Below the pieces are notes generated by a model. That model did not search any database, was not told the origin of the DNA, and saw only the letters and a list, made by a program, of their open reading frames with translations. A stretch of DNA of 64,000 nt, from NCBI RefSeq assembly GCF_901709675.1, contig NC_051088.1:6645693-6709692 (forward strand), given 5' to 3'. Positions 45,391-58,507 of the stretch are shown piece after piece. Both the position numbers and the translations under genes were made by a program. Source of the DNA: Syngnathus acus. Lineage: Eukaryota > Chordata > Actinopteri > Syngnathiformes > Syngnathidae. The first letter of the stretch is position 1; each line of letters opens with the position of its first letter.

Positions 45391-47111
45391 AATTTATAGC
45401 ACTTATGCGATCAAGAGTAAATATTTCCATGTTAATTGTACCATAATGATAAACTGCTATCCAAGAAGTTGTTTAAAAAAACAAGATTTACTCCTCTTAA
45501 TTTCTCTTAAATTACCCTTTGCTGGTATGGTATTTGATCTGTGAAGCGTACATACTGCATTAGTGATTAAATGGTCTACCATTATTTCTATGATGACTCT
45601 TGTGGTTTTGCAAATAGTTCACTGGGTGGCAGTAAAAGCAAAGGTATTTTTTTTACATCAGCATAAGGGATGGGCTCACCCGAGCGGTGGCCCTTGCGAG
45701 CATAAGCGATTTGGAATATATATACGGTCAGATGGATGGATGAACACGAATACATAGGTTTTTTGTGGTCATCTAAATTTACACCTAATAATGTCTGATC
45801 ATTGTATGATTACCAACACCTTTCATAAATGAGGTACAGCTCATATGGCTCCTTCCTTACCGGAAAACCTCTTCCATTCTCGGAGTCTTCCTGTTATTTT
45901 TTTACCCTTAATAGTGTTGACTTGCAAGTGCGACACATTCCTCTGGGTGGGGGGCAGTGGGGTCATCAAACAGAAACAAAGGTCATTGCCAGTGAAGTCT
46001 GTCAGCATCAAATCATGTCCCACAGGAAACCCATGCCATCCATTTGTTTTTGCCGTAAGAGCCCCAAAAGAAAAAGAACAAAACGGAAGAAACATTTGTG
46101 ATTTTTGTCCCTTGAACCTGTTGTCACTGGGATACGGATCAGTCCAGGGCTAAGTCCTTTTTAATTGCTTGCAAAATCATGACAGGTGTTTTCGCACGAG
46201 TAATAAATACTAGGACAGGGGTGCTGAAATCTTACAACCGGCTGTTGTGTTGCAGCCGACATCTCCCTGCTTTGGTTTTGATCTTGCTTTAATTCCCTAT
46301 CAACAGCTCCAAGTCTGCCTCAACAATTGTGCTGTAATAAGCCTGTTACACAAGTGCTTTGTCCCAGTTAGTCAGTGACCTCTCTCCCTTAAGTGTGAAT
46401 CAAGTGTGTGTGCACGCACGCACGTGTGTGTGTGTGCATGCATGTGCGTGTCCCAGCGACACAGGGGATGAGAGGCAGGATGCGAGCTGTGAAAGGATGG
46501 AATTGGGTCAGAGTCACTCTGCTCTCCTTTCTTCCTCAGGTAGGATGCAGAGATGTCAGCAGGTTTTAAGTACCCCTGTGTGTGCACGTGTACAAACACA
46601 CATGCACACGCACGAGTGTGTTGGGTTGTAGTGGCAGTTAGTTTTGCACGACCCTCCTTTCCTCTTTTTTACCTCCGCTCTATCTTGTTAATGAGAATTG
46701 CTACGATGGCTACTGCCTGTTTAATGAGACAATTTTCACTTTTTTATTTAGTAAACAGTGGGCTCTATATTTGTAGGCAGTGAACCTACGGTCAGGCGTA
46801 AAAAACGCTGCATCTTGATTTTTGTGAAATTTGACAAACAGTACCGCACCATACTGGGCATTGCGGCAGACCATTGGGATTTTCTTTTTCATGCCACTGG
46901 TGCACCTGATATTTTGGTGTCTGAAGGAAGACTAAACTTTAGATAAAACAATAAATTACTTAGGACACAGTAAGTTTCATGTACGTGTCATCAAATGTAT
47001 TTTCTGATTTTTTTCTTTCTATTTTATCAAGTTATTGTGGCATTTCAATTGTTTTAATTTGACCTATAAAAGCCTATGCAATACAGATTTTATTATTTTG
47101 ATGTATCAGAA
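45391..47111. other. Unique spacer, no gene recognised
   Basis: Start of single-copy DNA to the right of the triplication. It contains a short GT/GCAC repeat at about 46,400-46,445 and several short open frames without codon-bias or motif support. Confidence 0.5.
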
Positions 47112-47113
47112 TA

Positions 47114-48700
47114 CCGTATTTTCCGCCCTAAAAGGCGCACCGGGTTATAAGGCGCACCTTCAATGAACGGCCCATTTTAAAACTTTGTCCATATATAAGG
47201 CGCACCGGCTTATAAGGCGCATAAAATAGAAGCTATACTGCATCAAACTGAGGTTGACTAGGGTTGCGGTATGCATCCACTAGCCAATAACCAACGAGCC
47301 CTCTGTAAACAATCGCGTTTCTCAAACGATCTCCTATAAAATGATCAGAACTGACTAAAGTTCGATCTAACGCATTGGTACTACTTACCTATGTTTCCCT
47401 TCCATATCGATCCGTAGATTTACTCGAAACATTAACAGAGCAGCCTATTTTGACATGAAATAGCCTGGTACGTATAGCAGCTATCGCAATAGCATTAGCC
47501 ATCCGCAAAGTCTCACGAGCCTCAGCGAAGTGTAAACAATCGCGTTTCTCAAACGATCTCCTATAAAATGATCGGAACTGACTAAAGTTCGATCCAACGC
47601 ATTGGTACTACTTACCTATGTTTCCCTTCCATATCGATCCGTAGATTTACTCGAAACATTAACAGAGCAGCCTATTTTGACATGAAATAGCCTGGTACGT
47701 ATAGCAGCTATCGCAATAGCATTAGCCATCCGCAAAGTCTCACGAGCCTCACCTCGCAATCTCCCATGAGCCTCAGCAAAGTGTAAACAATCGCGTTTCT
47801 CAAACGATCTCCTATAAAATGATCGGAACTGACTAAAGTTCGATCCAACGCATTGGTACTACTTACCTATGTTTCCCTTCCATATCGATCCGTAGATTTA
47901 CTCGAAACATTAACAGAGCAGCCTATTTTGGCATGAAATAGCCTGGTACGTATAGCAGCTATCGCAATAGCATTAGCCATCCGCAAAGTCTCACGAGCCT
48001 CACCTCGCAATCTCCCATGAGCCTCAGCAAAGTGTAAACAATCGCGTTTCTCAAACGATCTCCTATAAAATGATCGGAACTGACTAAAGTTCGATCTAAC
48101 GCATTGGTACTACTTACCTATGTTTCCCTTCCATATCGATCCGTAGATTTACTCGAAACATTAACAGAGCAGCCTATTTTGACATGAAATAGCCTGGTAC
48201 GTATAGCAGCTATCGCAATAGCATTAGCCATCCGCAAAGTCTCACGAGCCTCACCTCGCAATCTCCCATGAGCCTCAGCAAAGTGTAAACAATCGCGTTT
48301 CTCAAACGATCTCCTATAAAATGATCGGAACTGACTAAAGTTCGATCTAACGCATTGGTACTACTTACCTATGTTTCCCTTCCATATCGATCCGTAGATT
48401 TACTCGAAACATTAACAGAGCAGCCTATTTTGACAGGAAATAGCCTCGCGGGTACAACAGCTATTCGGTGACGCCCCCTGACTACAGTTGCCGTAATGCT
48501 GGGAAGCGATGCGACCTTGTAATTTATTAGTCGTACTAAAACGTACTGAAACATTTTGGCAGAGCACTGTGTACAACCAGTATGGATCAACAAATTCATC
48601 AGTTGATCCATATATAAGGCGCACTGGCCTATAAGGCGCACTGTCGGCTTTTGAGAAAATTTTAGGTTTTTAGGTGCGCCTTTTAGGGCGGAAAATACGG
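47114..48700. mobile_element. TA-flanked MITE, family 3, with internal tandem array
   Basis: Termini CCGTATTTTCCGCCCTAAAA and inverse TTTTAGGGCGGAAAATACGG are perfect inverse complements, flanked by TA (47112-47113, 48701-48702). Subterminal TATAAGGCGCACCGG repeats occur at both ends. It is related in style to family 1 (GGCGCACC in place of GTCGCTCC). The centre is a tandem repeat described separately. No transposase. Confidence 0.92.
47307..48440. repeat. ~251-bp tandem repeat, about 4.5 units, inside MITE
   Basis: The anchor AAACAATCGCGTTTCTC begins units at about 47,307, 47,533, 47,784, 48,036 and 48,287. Spacings are 226, 251, 252 and 251 bases. Units differ by only a few substitutions (for example GACATG/GGCATG, GATCCAACG/GATCTAACG). 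The first unit lacks about 25 bases (CACCTCGCAATCTCCCATGAG). Confidence 0.95.
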
Positions 48701-48702
48701 TA

Positions 48703-51700
48703 AGTTTAATTATAGTAGTACACTTGGCACCATGGATTAAAAGAAGCAACCCCAATATATTGTTTTTCTGTTCCTATTTATTTTTTCTAATTAATCTAAA
48801 TCACCAAATGCATGACGAAAGGATGTCTCTATGGTGAAATAGGCCGCTATTTCCAAGGTTATCACATGCAAATGAAGGCAAACGAATCACTTGGTCACAG
48901 GTTCCCGAAGATGAGCTCTTTCTTACAAATGCAATTATTGCCCTTCACAATGTCACATGACCAGATAGCCGATTATCATTTTACACAGAATTGTTCTGGT
49001 AGATGATGTTTTTAGTTGTTTTTGTCAGAGCTCTACTGGCTTGGTTTCTCTTTTGCACAGTATAACTGTGCCAAGTATTACATTATGTAACATTTATTCT
49101 TGTTTTAAAAGCTACTTCAGCAGAATTATAAAATGCATCCGTGTGCCTGGTCATATCAACACACTAAGACTTCTGCGACTACCGATTGTGGATTCCTGTG
49201 GCATCATGCACTGAGGGAGGAGTAAAGATCAGATCCTGTTTTTGAAGCTTTCCAAGTTCATCGCTACTATAAACTGCAGACAATGACATTCCACTACTAT
49301 TAATGACCTCTTACCAAACAGCCGGATGGAAAAATCCAGGGAGTGCAGTCAGCCAAGGTCACAAACTGCTGACACACCCTCACTCCTCATTAGTTACCAC
49401 CAGCTTGCTCACAGCCAGGCTTCCCTTCCCCTGATCATTCTCATGGAGTCTAAATGGAATTTCATGGCTTGAGGTCACCCCCTACCAAAGTGATACAGGG
49501 CTCAGTAAGACTGTAGACTGTGGCTAAAGCAGGTTTTTACTTTCTGACAGAAACGCTTGCGCAATAAGTGCCGACAGAAGCGATTTTCTGCAAAGCAAAG
49601 ACAACATCTGGCAAAAAAATGTTTTTGCGCCACACTTTAGCGTGCTAGACACATCTAAACGATACAGAAATGTTTGTGTGACCGTGCTGCGTCATATCAG
49701 TAACCTGCTGGCTATTGTAATAAAAGACTGTCCATCGCAAGCTCTCTGCTTCTGTGATGCTGATGGCAAGCATCAATGATTGGAAGCCCCTCTCCAGGAC
49801 TTGTGGGTAGATTTATCGAATACAAGACCCCTCTTCCTAACATCTCTGCCGTGGAGATGTTCGCCACAGCTGGTGACATCCTCAGGCCAGCGCCAACTTC
49901 CAAGAGCTGGTGTTTGATTTGATATGTTTATAATGGCATGTACCACAAGCGGCAGTTTGAAGAGGAGGAGCAGAAGTAGCAGTAATAGTACAAAATTGAC
50001 ATTTATGTTGTATAGTGGGCAAAACTGTTTCAGACTAAATAAAATTGTGTGCTGTTACCCTTGCAAAAATGTTTCAATGACAATCTGAAATTAGCTGTGA
50101 TGAACTATAATTTAGCTTAGATAGAAGAAGCGTGTTTATACGGAAGTACGATAGAACCTTTTGTGAAACACAAATACACGTTTTAAGATTTTTTGTAGAT
50201 ATTTTATATTTGAAAACAGGTCATTTTGACATAACAGGAAGGTTAAACACAAGTAATCGCCTTCATCACTTCCTATAGTGACCTTGCACCACAGTACATT
50301 TTCAGATTTATCAACATCGCTGCCCAGCACTGTATTTCCAAACACACACATGCTGTCCCCCTGCACGCCCCCCCCAACACATATATGCACACACACACCC
50401 TGTCAGCACAAGCAAGCAGAAGCTCAAGCGTTGCCACATCACAGCTCTTTCAGGAATGGGGAAGTGTTTAGGGCTGCATCTTTACGGGAAGCCAGTGTGC
50501 GAGTGTGTATGAATGTGTGTGTGCGCGTGTGTGTGGAGGAGGGGCCATGGGGGAGGGGCTTAATGGGAAACGCGTGGGTGGCAGGGGTATGACAAATATT
50601 TGCTAAGGCAAACAGGAAGAAGGGATTAGAAAGAGGCAAAGTGCAAAGGTAGAACATTTTAATCTTATTCATCACCAGCAATCACACATTCACGGATGAC
50701 TACGCCCACGTGCTTCGGGGCAAACACTCGTGATAATTGCAAAAGAAGGAAATGTCATAGCGACGTCTTGCTGTCCACACTGAGGGGTTATTCAATAAGG
50801 GCATTGCAGTTGCTAGTAAAAGTGATACACTGTGTTCTCTTTCACAATGCAGTGGTCTTTTAATGTAAAAAAAAAAAAAAGGACTGTGCAATTGGCTGGC
50901 AACCATTCCAGGGTGTAGACAGCCCAATAAACTAGGCTAGGATCCAGTGCAATCCGTAATCCCACCTGCTGAATCTGGTGGGTCTCAGTCAACTCCTGCC
51001 CTGAATGCATATTTCACAGTACAAATGTGTGGAGTTTTTGTAGTGGCAAGCATGATTAAACAGCACAGCAAACACACGACTCACAGTCCAATGACACACG
51101 TGCACACATGTTTATTGCTATTTGAGTGTGTACAAAGGTCATGTGTGTGTTCTTCATAATACAACAGAGATGGTCACCCCTGCAAGTTGTAGACTTCACC
51201 CTCACAGTGAGGGAGGGGACTCTGACCTTTTCCGTTGAAGGACATGGCGGCCAACAGGACCATGTGTCAGGTGCTTCTGAGTCGGCCAACTGGAATGTGG
51301 CGCTCCCCCGGCATCTCCTTGAAGGAGTTCTCACCAATTTTATTACCTGTTGTTCTCTCATTCCCACCAGATGATGACATTGTTTTTATTCTTGTCATGT
51401 GTACATAATGACTTTTTTTTTTGACCCCGTCTTCATGCAAATAACATTGTTTACGCTCCACTTGGAGCCATGGAAAGCTATTTCTTGTATCATCTGGTTC
51501 TGGGCAAAGTGACCTTTAGCATAAATATTTGAGGTGAAACTCAATAGTCCCACCCAGATTCTTCCATGTGGACGAGTAACCTGAAACAGGTCAACCTGGT
51601 TGACCTGGTTGCAAGCCTGCTTTTCTACCTTGTGGTTCTCTATTCACCGCGAAGATTGCCGGAAGGGCTACTCCCAAAGATCAACATAAAATTTGGAAAA

Positions 51701-54700
51701 TGTAATACATTTGGTTGTTATTATTAGGTCATCCTTGCTGTCATGCGCAAGAGTTCATATTGTACATTACAGTTAAGCAAAAATATTATATAACCTGGTT
51801 TTCAAGCTTTGGAGGTTTTTCTTTTCATTCACTGAATGGGTATTGTTATCTTTTATACTTTTAATCTAGAAATAACAAAAGGACTAAATATAGCTATTTA
51901 TTATTTCAATTACTATAATTAAACTACTTTTCGCATTACCACCTAAGTGAAATACACAAAGTTGTCAAAACGTGGGTTTCTTATTAAGTAGCTGATCAAA
52001 AAACTCATAATGATGAGTCATTTTACATTTACAATTTTTCGTTTGAACAAAGGTCATTAATTAGCGCTTTGCAAAATCATTAGCCTGCCAACTATTTTTC
52101 CTTCAAATTATTTTCATACTCAAACAACAAAGATGATACAAACATAGAGTCAACTCCAATTTCATTTTTATTTTTGGACAGTTTCCAAAGAAAAGACATC
52201 TGAGGGCATCTGGTACTGCTGGTTTAGCTGAAAGCAACTGCCAGGCATGACTGTGTTACAAAAGCATCAGACTACTTACATCAAGCTAATGAGTTTTTTT
52301 TTTTTTTCTGAAGCACGTATAATGATAGAAATGATGGTTTTTAATTTCATTTTATAGTGAGTTGTCCCATCTGCTCACATGAAGAGAGTTTATGAGCCAG
52401 ACAGCAGCTTCAGTCATCATAGGCTATCTTTTCCTGGAGGGGAATTGAACTTTTTTTTTTTTTAAAAGCTAATAATTTGAAAATGTCAATAGACGTTAAA
52501 AAAAATCTTACTTAAATATGTCTGCCTGTATTCCATAGAAGTGACGACACACAAAGAAACAAAGATAACCCATCATCATGAATTTCCACCAGGATCTTTT
52601 CTTTCATAATTATGTTCAACTCTATTCAACCTGCCGTTTGAAGCTCCCATTCCCATAACCTTTCGCTGTCCACAAAGTACTGCCTCCCCATCCCGCAGCC
52701 TATCAGCTGCTCAGGGAACCGGCCAAAGAGACAGTCAGGGTCGCCCCTGGCTAAGACAACGCACTCCCCACTACCTTGGAAACCCAACAGGCATCCTGGA
52801 GACAAACACGGAGACACACTGAGCTAGCGCACTTACTTCCTGGTCTCCCACCGAAGCCTGCCAGGCCTGGGAAAGCTGCCCACTATTAATTCTTAACCAA
52901 GGCCAATAAAAGAGAGTTCAACCTTAAGAACAGCACATATTTTTTTTTTGCTTTGACTACACCCGCCTGTCTCTTGATGACATTAACTATTGTGGTTACC
53001 CCGCAAACGTCAGCAGGATCTGCATGAGATCAAGTCCATCCAAAAGTGTTTCCAAAAGTGTCCAAAAGTCACGCTTTGCCTATTATCTACGTTTCTTAAA
53101 AATATGGAACTTTGCAGCAAAATCATGTTTGCAGTAGTCTGCAGTACGTATACAAATGGAGACTGTCAATACTTACATCATACAAAGTTATTGAATTGAA
53201 GATCACTACACCCCCTGCCCCCTTTCATAGCAAGGTTTATGTTATGGAAAAATGTGATAATAATGATGATGATTTAATCAGAAGTTAACGTTATTATGTC
53301 ATTGGAATCTGTCCCGGCCTCAAAGTCAGCCGTTTCGCCTTTTTGTGAAGACTGATTCAACTCCCAGCCAGCAGATATTACTCAGCACGTTGATTACACA
53401 TTTTATTGTGTTGACGATTTACCAAATTATCGTTCCTTTAGCTTCAATGTCAATTAACAAATGTTGACTCTGGAACAAATGAATTAAACTACATTCTATA
53501 TCAAGCTTACCGAAGCAAATTGTCTTTGAACTTGAAAGTGCCCGTTGCTTCCGCATTGATAAACCAACTCTGTTTATATTTTATATTTACTGTTTCTCAT
53601 TATGATTGAATATTATATAGGTAATTGATGTATCTACTATGAATAGATATAAATATTACAATAAATTATTTTGAATAACAACAACAGTGTGGTGCTGAGT
53701 GCAAAATTCCCACGTGCGCTTATGACCTTTGTTTCCCATGTCGCCTCACTAGCTTCTGCGTGTTTTTCTGGAAAAACTTCACAGAACATACTGTGTGGGA
53801 ATTCTCCCTTGATTGAAACAGGATCACTTTGTTTTTCCAAACCTTCACGCATGGGCAAAGCCTCCCGACACCTTCATCTCACGGAAGTCCTCGCATCTCC
53901 TTTGCCCAGACACGTCGGACATGAAGGTGCCAGGGAAGGCCCGGGCCTGTGGGACCCGGCGCCGGAGTGCTGAGGTGGGGCAGGGAGTTGATTCTCTGTG
54001 CCTGAGTCACTCGCTGCTCGCATGTGAAAACAAATTCTTACTTTCGTGTGAGTACAAGCGCAAGAGGATGACTGTCGGCTGTCTTCTCATGCAGATGAGG
54101 CGAGCAGGAGACGTTCACGCATTCCTACTTAATGAGGCAATGTATCACGGGCTCATCCGTTGATGAGCAAATGTTTTGCTCTGCTTTGTTGGCTTTGATT
54201 GAAATCTCACTCTGCTCTTTTCTATCTTGCACTGAATTAACACCTTGCAAAAAAAAAACATACGAACCATGTAAAATGCAACTTTCATTCGAAAACATAA
54301 ATCTTGCACAGATATTTTATGACTTGAATTTACAACCATTGCTAGACCCACTGGCTGTGAAACAAATATGGTGTTTGCTATTTAAAACTTCAATATAAAA
54401 CTGCCATATGCAAGTGATCTTTTTGAGTTACAGTGTAAAGGTCATGGGTTCAGGTCTCATTGAGTGAATAAAATATGTGAGGGTTGCTTTAAGATGATGT
54501 AGCAACATGTTCTCATGAGAACTTTTTTTTTTTTTACCAACATGGCTCCAACTCTACCTGATCTCAAACGTACACACATTTGCTGGGGCATTTTATTTTT
54601 CTGCTTTTTGCTAATTACTAAGCCCTACTAACTAATCAAGTATGTCATCAACCTGTCAGTGGGATGATTTCATCGTGATTGATGATTGTCAGTTTGTATT

Positions 54701-57399
54701 TCTTTGACTTGCACATTCCTGAAGCCAAAGTGAAGTAACATGTACCGTCGACGGAAAGCCCCTAAGCAGTGAATGATGGACTATAGTCTGTCACACCATC
54801 CATCAAGCCCATCAATTTTCTACGCCCGTGCCTGCTTGCTGCTCATTTACAGGACACAGATTAAGAAGTAATCATTCAAACCTTTACTAATTTTGAGTGT
54901 TCAATTATCTTAGAATGTTTTGGGGCTCTGGAAGGAAACCAGACAACAAAACAACTCACGTCACTAATGAGTGTTGAATAGACAGTGACTAATGACCATT
55001 GGAAAGTGTCTGGTAGCGCTGCTTGACTCAGTTGACGTGACGCGCCACCGGTTCAGGAAGAAAGATTGGCTCGAAGTAGTGTTTTGAATATGTGTAAAAA
55101 TTTGCAATTGCTTTAAACCAGGAGGAATTAGGTTTTCATACTGAGATCAAATGAGGGGAGATTTTATTTTATTTTTTATTACAACTGGCAGATGTGCCAA
55201 GTAATTCAAGGTGAAGTCTCTTTTTACTGTTTTGTTTATTTTACTAATAAGATTATACATTTATAATTCCAGTTTACCTTAGCCCTTACCTAGGTTTGTT
55301 TCTATGGTGTACCAAAGATGTTCATGGGTCAATCAAACCAGCTGCATATTTAATATGAATAAAATATAAAACTACTATGAAAATATTTTACTTATTTGTT
55401 TGTGTGACTTTTTGAAGATCTAAAAAATATGAGCACAAAACTTTCACAATGCCATGCTTTAGAATCAGAATCAGCTATATTGACCAAGTTTGTGCATGCC
55501 AAACAAGGAATTGGGTTGGGCAGAGACAGAAAGATGGAGCAATAAGAGTCGGTCGGTGTGATGAGCGATGTTTCCGTCAGTCTTCGCCAATCTAACAGTC
55601 ACGACAGATGAGAGGCTGATTATGCAACTGGAATGAGCATTTACTACATGACTTACAGGAAGAGAACCGACATGATCAGCTGGTGGACAACACTCTCACT
55701 GATTAAAAATGCAATAATGAGGAATATACAGCTCACTGTAATTAGATAACATAAAACAGCACATTATTTATCATCATAATCAAGGTGTTGTTTTTTTCTG
55801 AAAGCTACTCATAGTGACTCATCTCTAAACTAACCTCGTCCGTTGAAAGCGTGCAACAATGTTGTGATAAGCTGACACACACCTCCAACAGTTTACTGGC
55901 ATGCATCTGTGATATGGCACAGTTTCTGCGAATGAAAGAGGAAATGAACCTCGGAGACATTCGTAGAAACCAACTGTGGTACGATGCAGTGGAAGAAGCT
56001 GCAACAGAGCATGCTTCTTTCTTGCTCTGTGCTTGGCTTGCAGTCGTCCCCAAAGAAGACATGAAACCAATGAACTCATTTTGTTCATAACTGGAGCATG
56101 GTAGAATAGTGGTTAGAAAGAGATGAGGGTTCAGCGTTCGAATCTCAGTCGCAGCCTTCCCGTGTGGCATTTGCAGATCACTGATTTATTGTGCAATGAC
56201 ATACGTATTTATCACTTAAGCCTGCATACCCAACATTATTTTCAGTAAGGCCATAACAGAATTGATAGGTCATCAATAAAAAAAAAACACACCATTGTTC
56301 CTTTATATTTGTTCAGGTTTTAGTGCTAAATCATATGATTCATTTATCGCCAAAATAGCTACTATATCCATCCATCCATACTATAATCAAATAAAATCAG
56401 AATTAAATTGAAAAAAACGGTTTATTTGTAGAGCTCCATGCCTCAAGTAAGGGGGGGGGGGGTGGGGGGGGGTGGGCACAGCTCCCTAAGGGCCTTCCTA
56501 TGGCAAAGAGTGTGTGTACCAATACAGCCAATTTCACAGTTTGGTTGTTTTCTCATGCACATTCTTTTATTTCTGTTTCCATCCTACAATGCAGCAAACA
56601 CTACATCAGGAGCAGCCGTCTTATTAAACTACATGTAATTTGCTGGTGGGTAAATCTTTGTCTCTCTCTGTTGAGGTGGGGGGCTCTGGGGACCCGGTGA
56701 TGTCTTTTGGAGGAGTCTTGTCGCATGGAGACTGATTAAATGTGCGGTCCCCGTCTGTCCAGGTGAGCAGTTTCATAGCCCGCCTGGTGTCTAGATTAAC
56801 AAGACGAGCATCTTGAGCTTGTTAGTGAGATTAAACACACCGAGACACGCCACCACCATCTCACTTGATTACTTCACACCTCCTAAACACTACAACATGG
56901 CAAAAAATGTGATTACATCCTCTGCTTGGTAATGCCACAGTGCCCCATCATGTTTATATAATATGCTAATAACATGATAGGATGAACGTTGTGTTGTTTT
57001 TAAATATAAATACGTATTAATGAACATTTGCAAATGAGTCACAGCACTTTTTGTTCCATTTGGTGGGTTCCATCTACCATTCATTTGTTTAGTTTGTTAC
57101 ATCTTAAATATTGCGGTTACTATAACATGATCCTATGTATGAAAGGCAAGCCGGGGCTATGAGGCTACTGGCGTGTTACGGTAAATGTGGGCTCACTATT
57201 TTGCGAGCAGATGGTCACTAATACTTTAAGAACTAAGAAACTAAGGTATATGATTCAAAAATTAAACCAAATATTCAAATTAATTTTATCCAACCTTATT
57301 GTAAAGTAGCCATTTATCCATATATGTTTACAAGACAATTTCCATCTACAATCTGTCCAACAAGTGTTGAAGTAACACACAAGACTCCAGAGTCATCCT
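48703..57399. other. 8.7-kb non-coding interval, no gene recognised
   Basis: No convincing exon on either strand. Simple repeats: AC/GT tracts near 50,340-50,400, 50,500-50,535 and 51,060-51,140; poly(A)/(T) runs near 50,867, 52,300 and 54,523; a G-run at 56,450-56,472. A LINE-like 3' motif (AATCAGAATCAGCTATATTG) is at about 55,462. Non-repetitive GC-richer stretches at about 53,820-54,175 and 56,640-56,880 could be regulatory elements of pim1, but this is a guess without alignment. Confidence 0.5.
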
Positions 57400-58507
57400 T
57401 GTAACAAAAATATTTATTGAAGTTGTATAAAAAATAATTTCTAACATAATTTACAATTCTAATCTGAATGGTTTAAGGAAATAAACAATCAAAGCTGCAT
57501 CCAAATGAGGTTTCTCGCTTTCATACACACAAACACATTGCATCCAACAGTTCATCAGTAGACGTTCAGTGTTCAAATACACCAACATGGAAGTGCTCTG
57601 GGAACTATTTACAAGTTATTTACAGGTCATACACAAACATACATGTGTCTGCTCTTTTATTAAAAACACAAAATTCAAGCCATAATAAATATGGTCAAAA
57701 CATATTTTTGCTTTTGTCTCTTAAATAATGGTGGGCCCTTCAGTGACTGTGGAATGAAACATATGAACAGCCCTAATTCTTCTCATAAATAAAATAAATA
57801 AAATCTAGATAAGAAGTTTGTCACGAAAAAAAAATAAATACCATATTATACGATTCATACCTCCCACTAAAAGTTTAAGACCTGTGTGAGGCACTATGTT
57901 TTTTTCAAAACATCCAGGAGAGCAGAGGATGGTGCATTACGGTATGGATTACTTTGCAATGAAGAGTGGATGTGACACGTGAAGGAAGGGAGGAAGGAAG
58001 AAGGCAGATGCTGTGGTTTAGAAGAAGGTGAGGTAAGTCCAGTGTTGTTGTTTGCACAGGATGCTGCCGGATCCGTGAGGTTCATCTGGTTGCTAATGAG
58101 ATTGGATTGGGCAGTAGTACTAGTAGTGGTTGTAATGTAATGGCATAGGCTTCACTGATCTAGGCCCATGAGTGGAAAGATAAAGCCTTTAGCATAGTAA
58201 AAAAAAAAAGGAACAAAAAAGACTATCATTAACATGAGCCTTTTTTGCATTCCAAATATTCAAGTATTTCCAGGTAAATCCCCCCAACAGTCTCATAAGG
58301 CACTTTTAGGAACAAATCTACAGCAGAACGGTTACATAACTCGCACTCTCCTGGCAACATGTGCTGTTCTGCAAGCAGAGCACACCCTCCCACAGTTTAA
58401 CAATCAGGCATCGGAGCCCATGGTGATCGATGGTGGTTTGATGTGGTCAAAGGGAGTAAATCAAGTGAGGCACGAGGATGGCGAGGTTGTGATGCTTTTC
58501 TCCACCG
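57400..58507 (-). other. pim1: Probable 3' UTR of pim1
   Basis: The minus strand after the stop codon is A/T-rich with scattered ATTTA pentamers (seen as TAAAT on the + strand, for example near 57,723, 57,787 and 57,837) and an AATAAA signal at 57418-57413. Pim mRNAs are known for long, unstable, AU-rich 3' UTRs. The end is not proven; another AATAAA occurs near 57,660. Confidence 0.5.

Noticed and set aside
46359-46783. Overlapping frames on both strands with Cys/His/Val-rich repeats.
   Set aside because: Produced by GTGTGC/CACACG simple repeats.
47307-48440. CRISPR-like array of regularly spaced repeats.
   Set aside because: Units are ~251 bp, contiguous and nearly identical without spacers, inside a eukaryotic MITE.
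48369-48755. 128-aa minus-strand frame at the right end of the family 3 MITE.
   Set aside because: It runs across the tandem repeat, the terminal repeat and unique flank, and has no domain.
56095-56165. tRNA gene candidate (GGTTAGAAAG ... GTTCGAATCTC, with A- and B-box-like motifs).
   Set aside because: I cannot fold an acceptor stem or anticodon arm; it is more likely a decayed SINE head.
55805-56170. Open frames on both strands around 55,805-56,170 as possible exons.
   Set aside because: No splice-site support, no recognisable domain, and both strands are open, as expected by chance.
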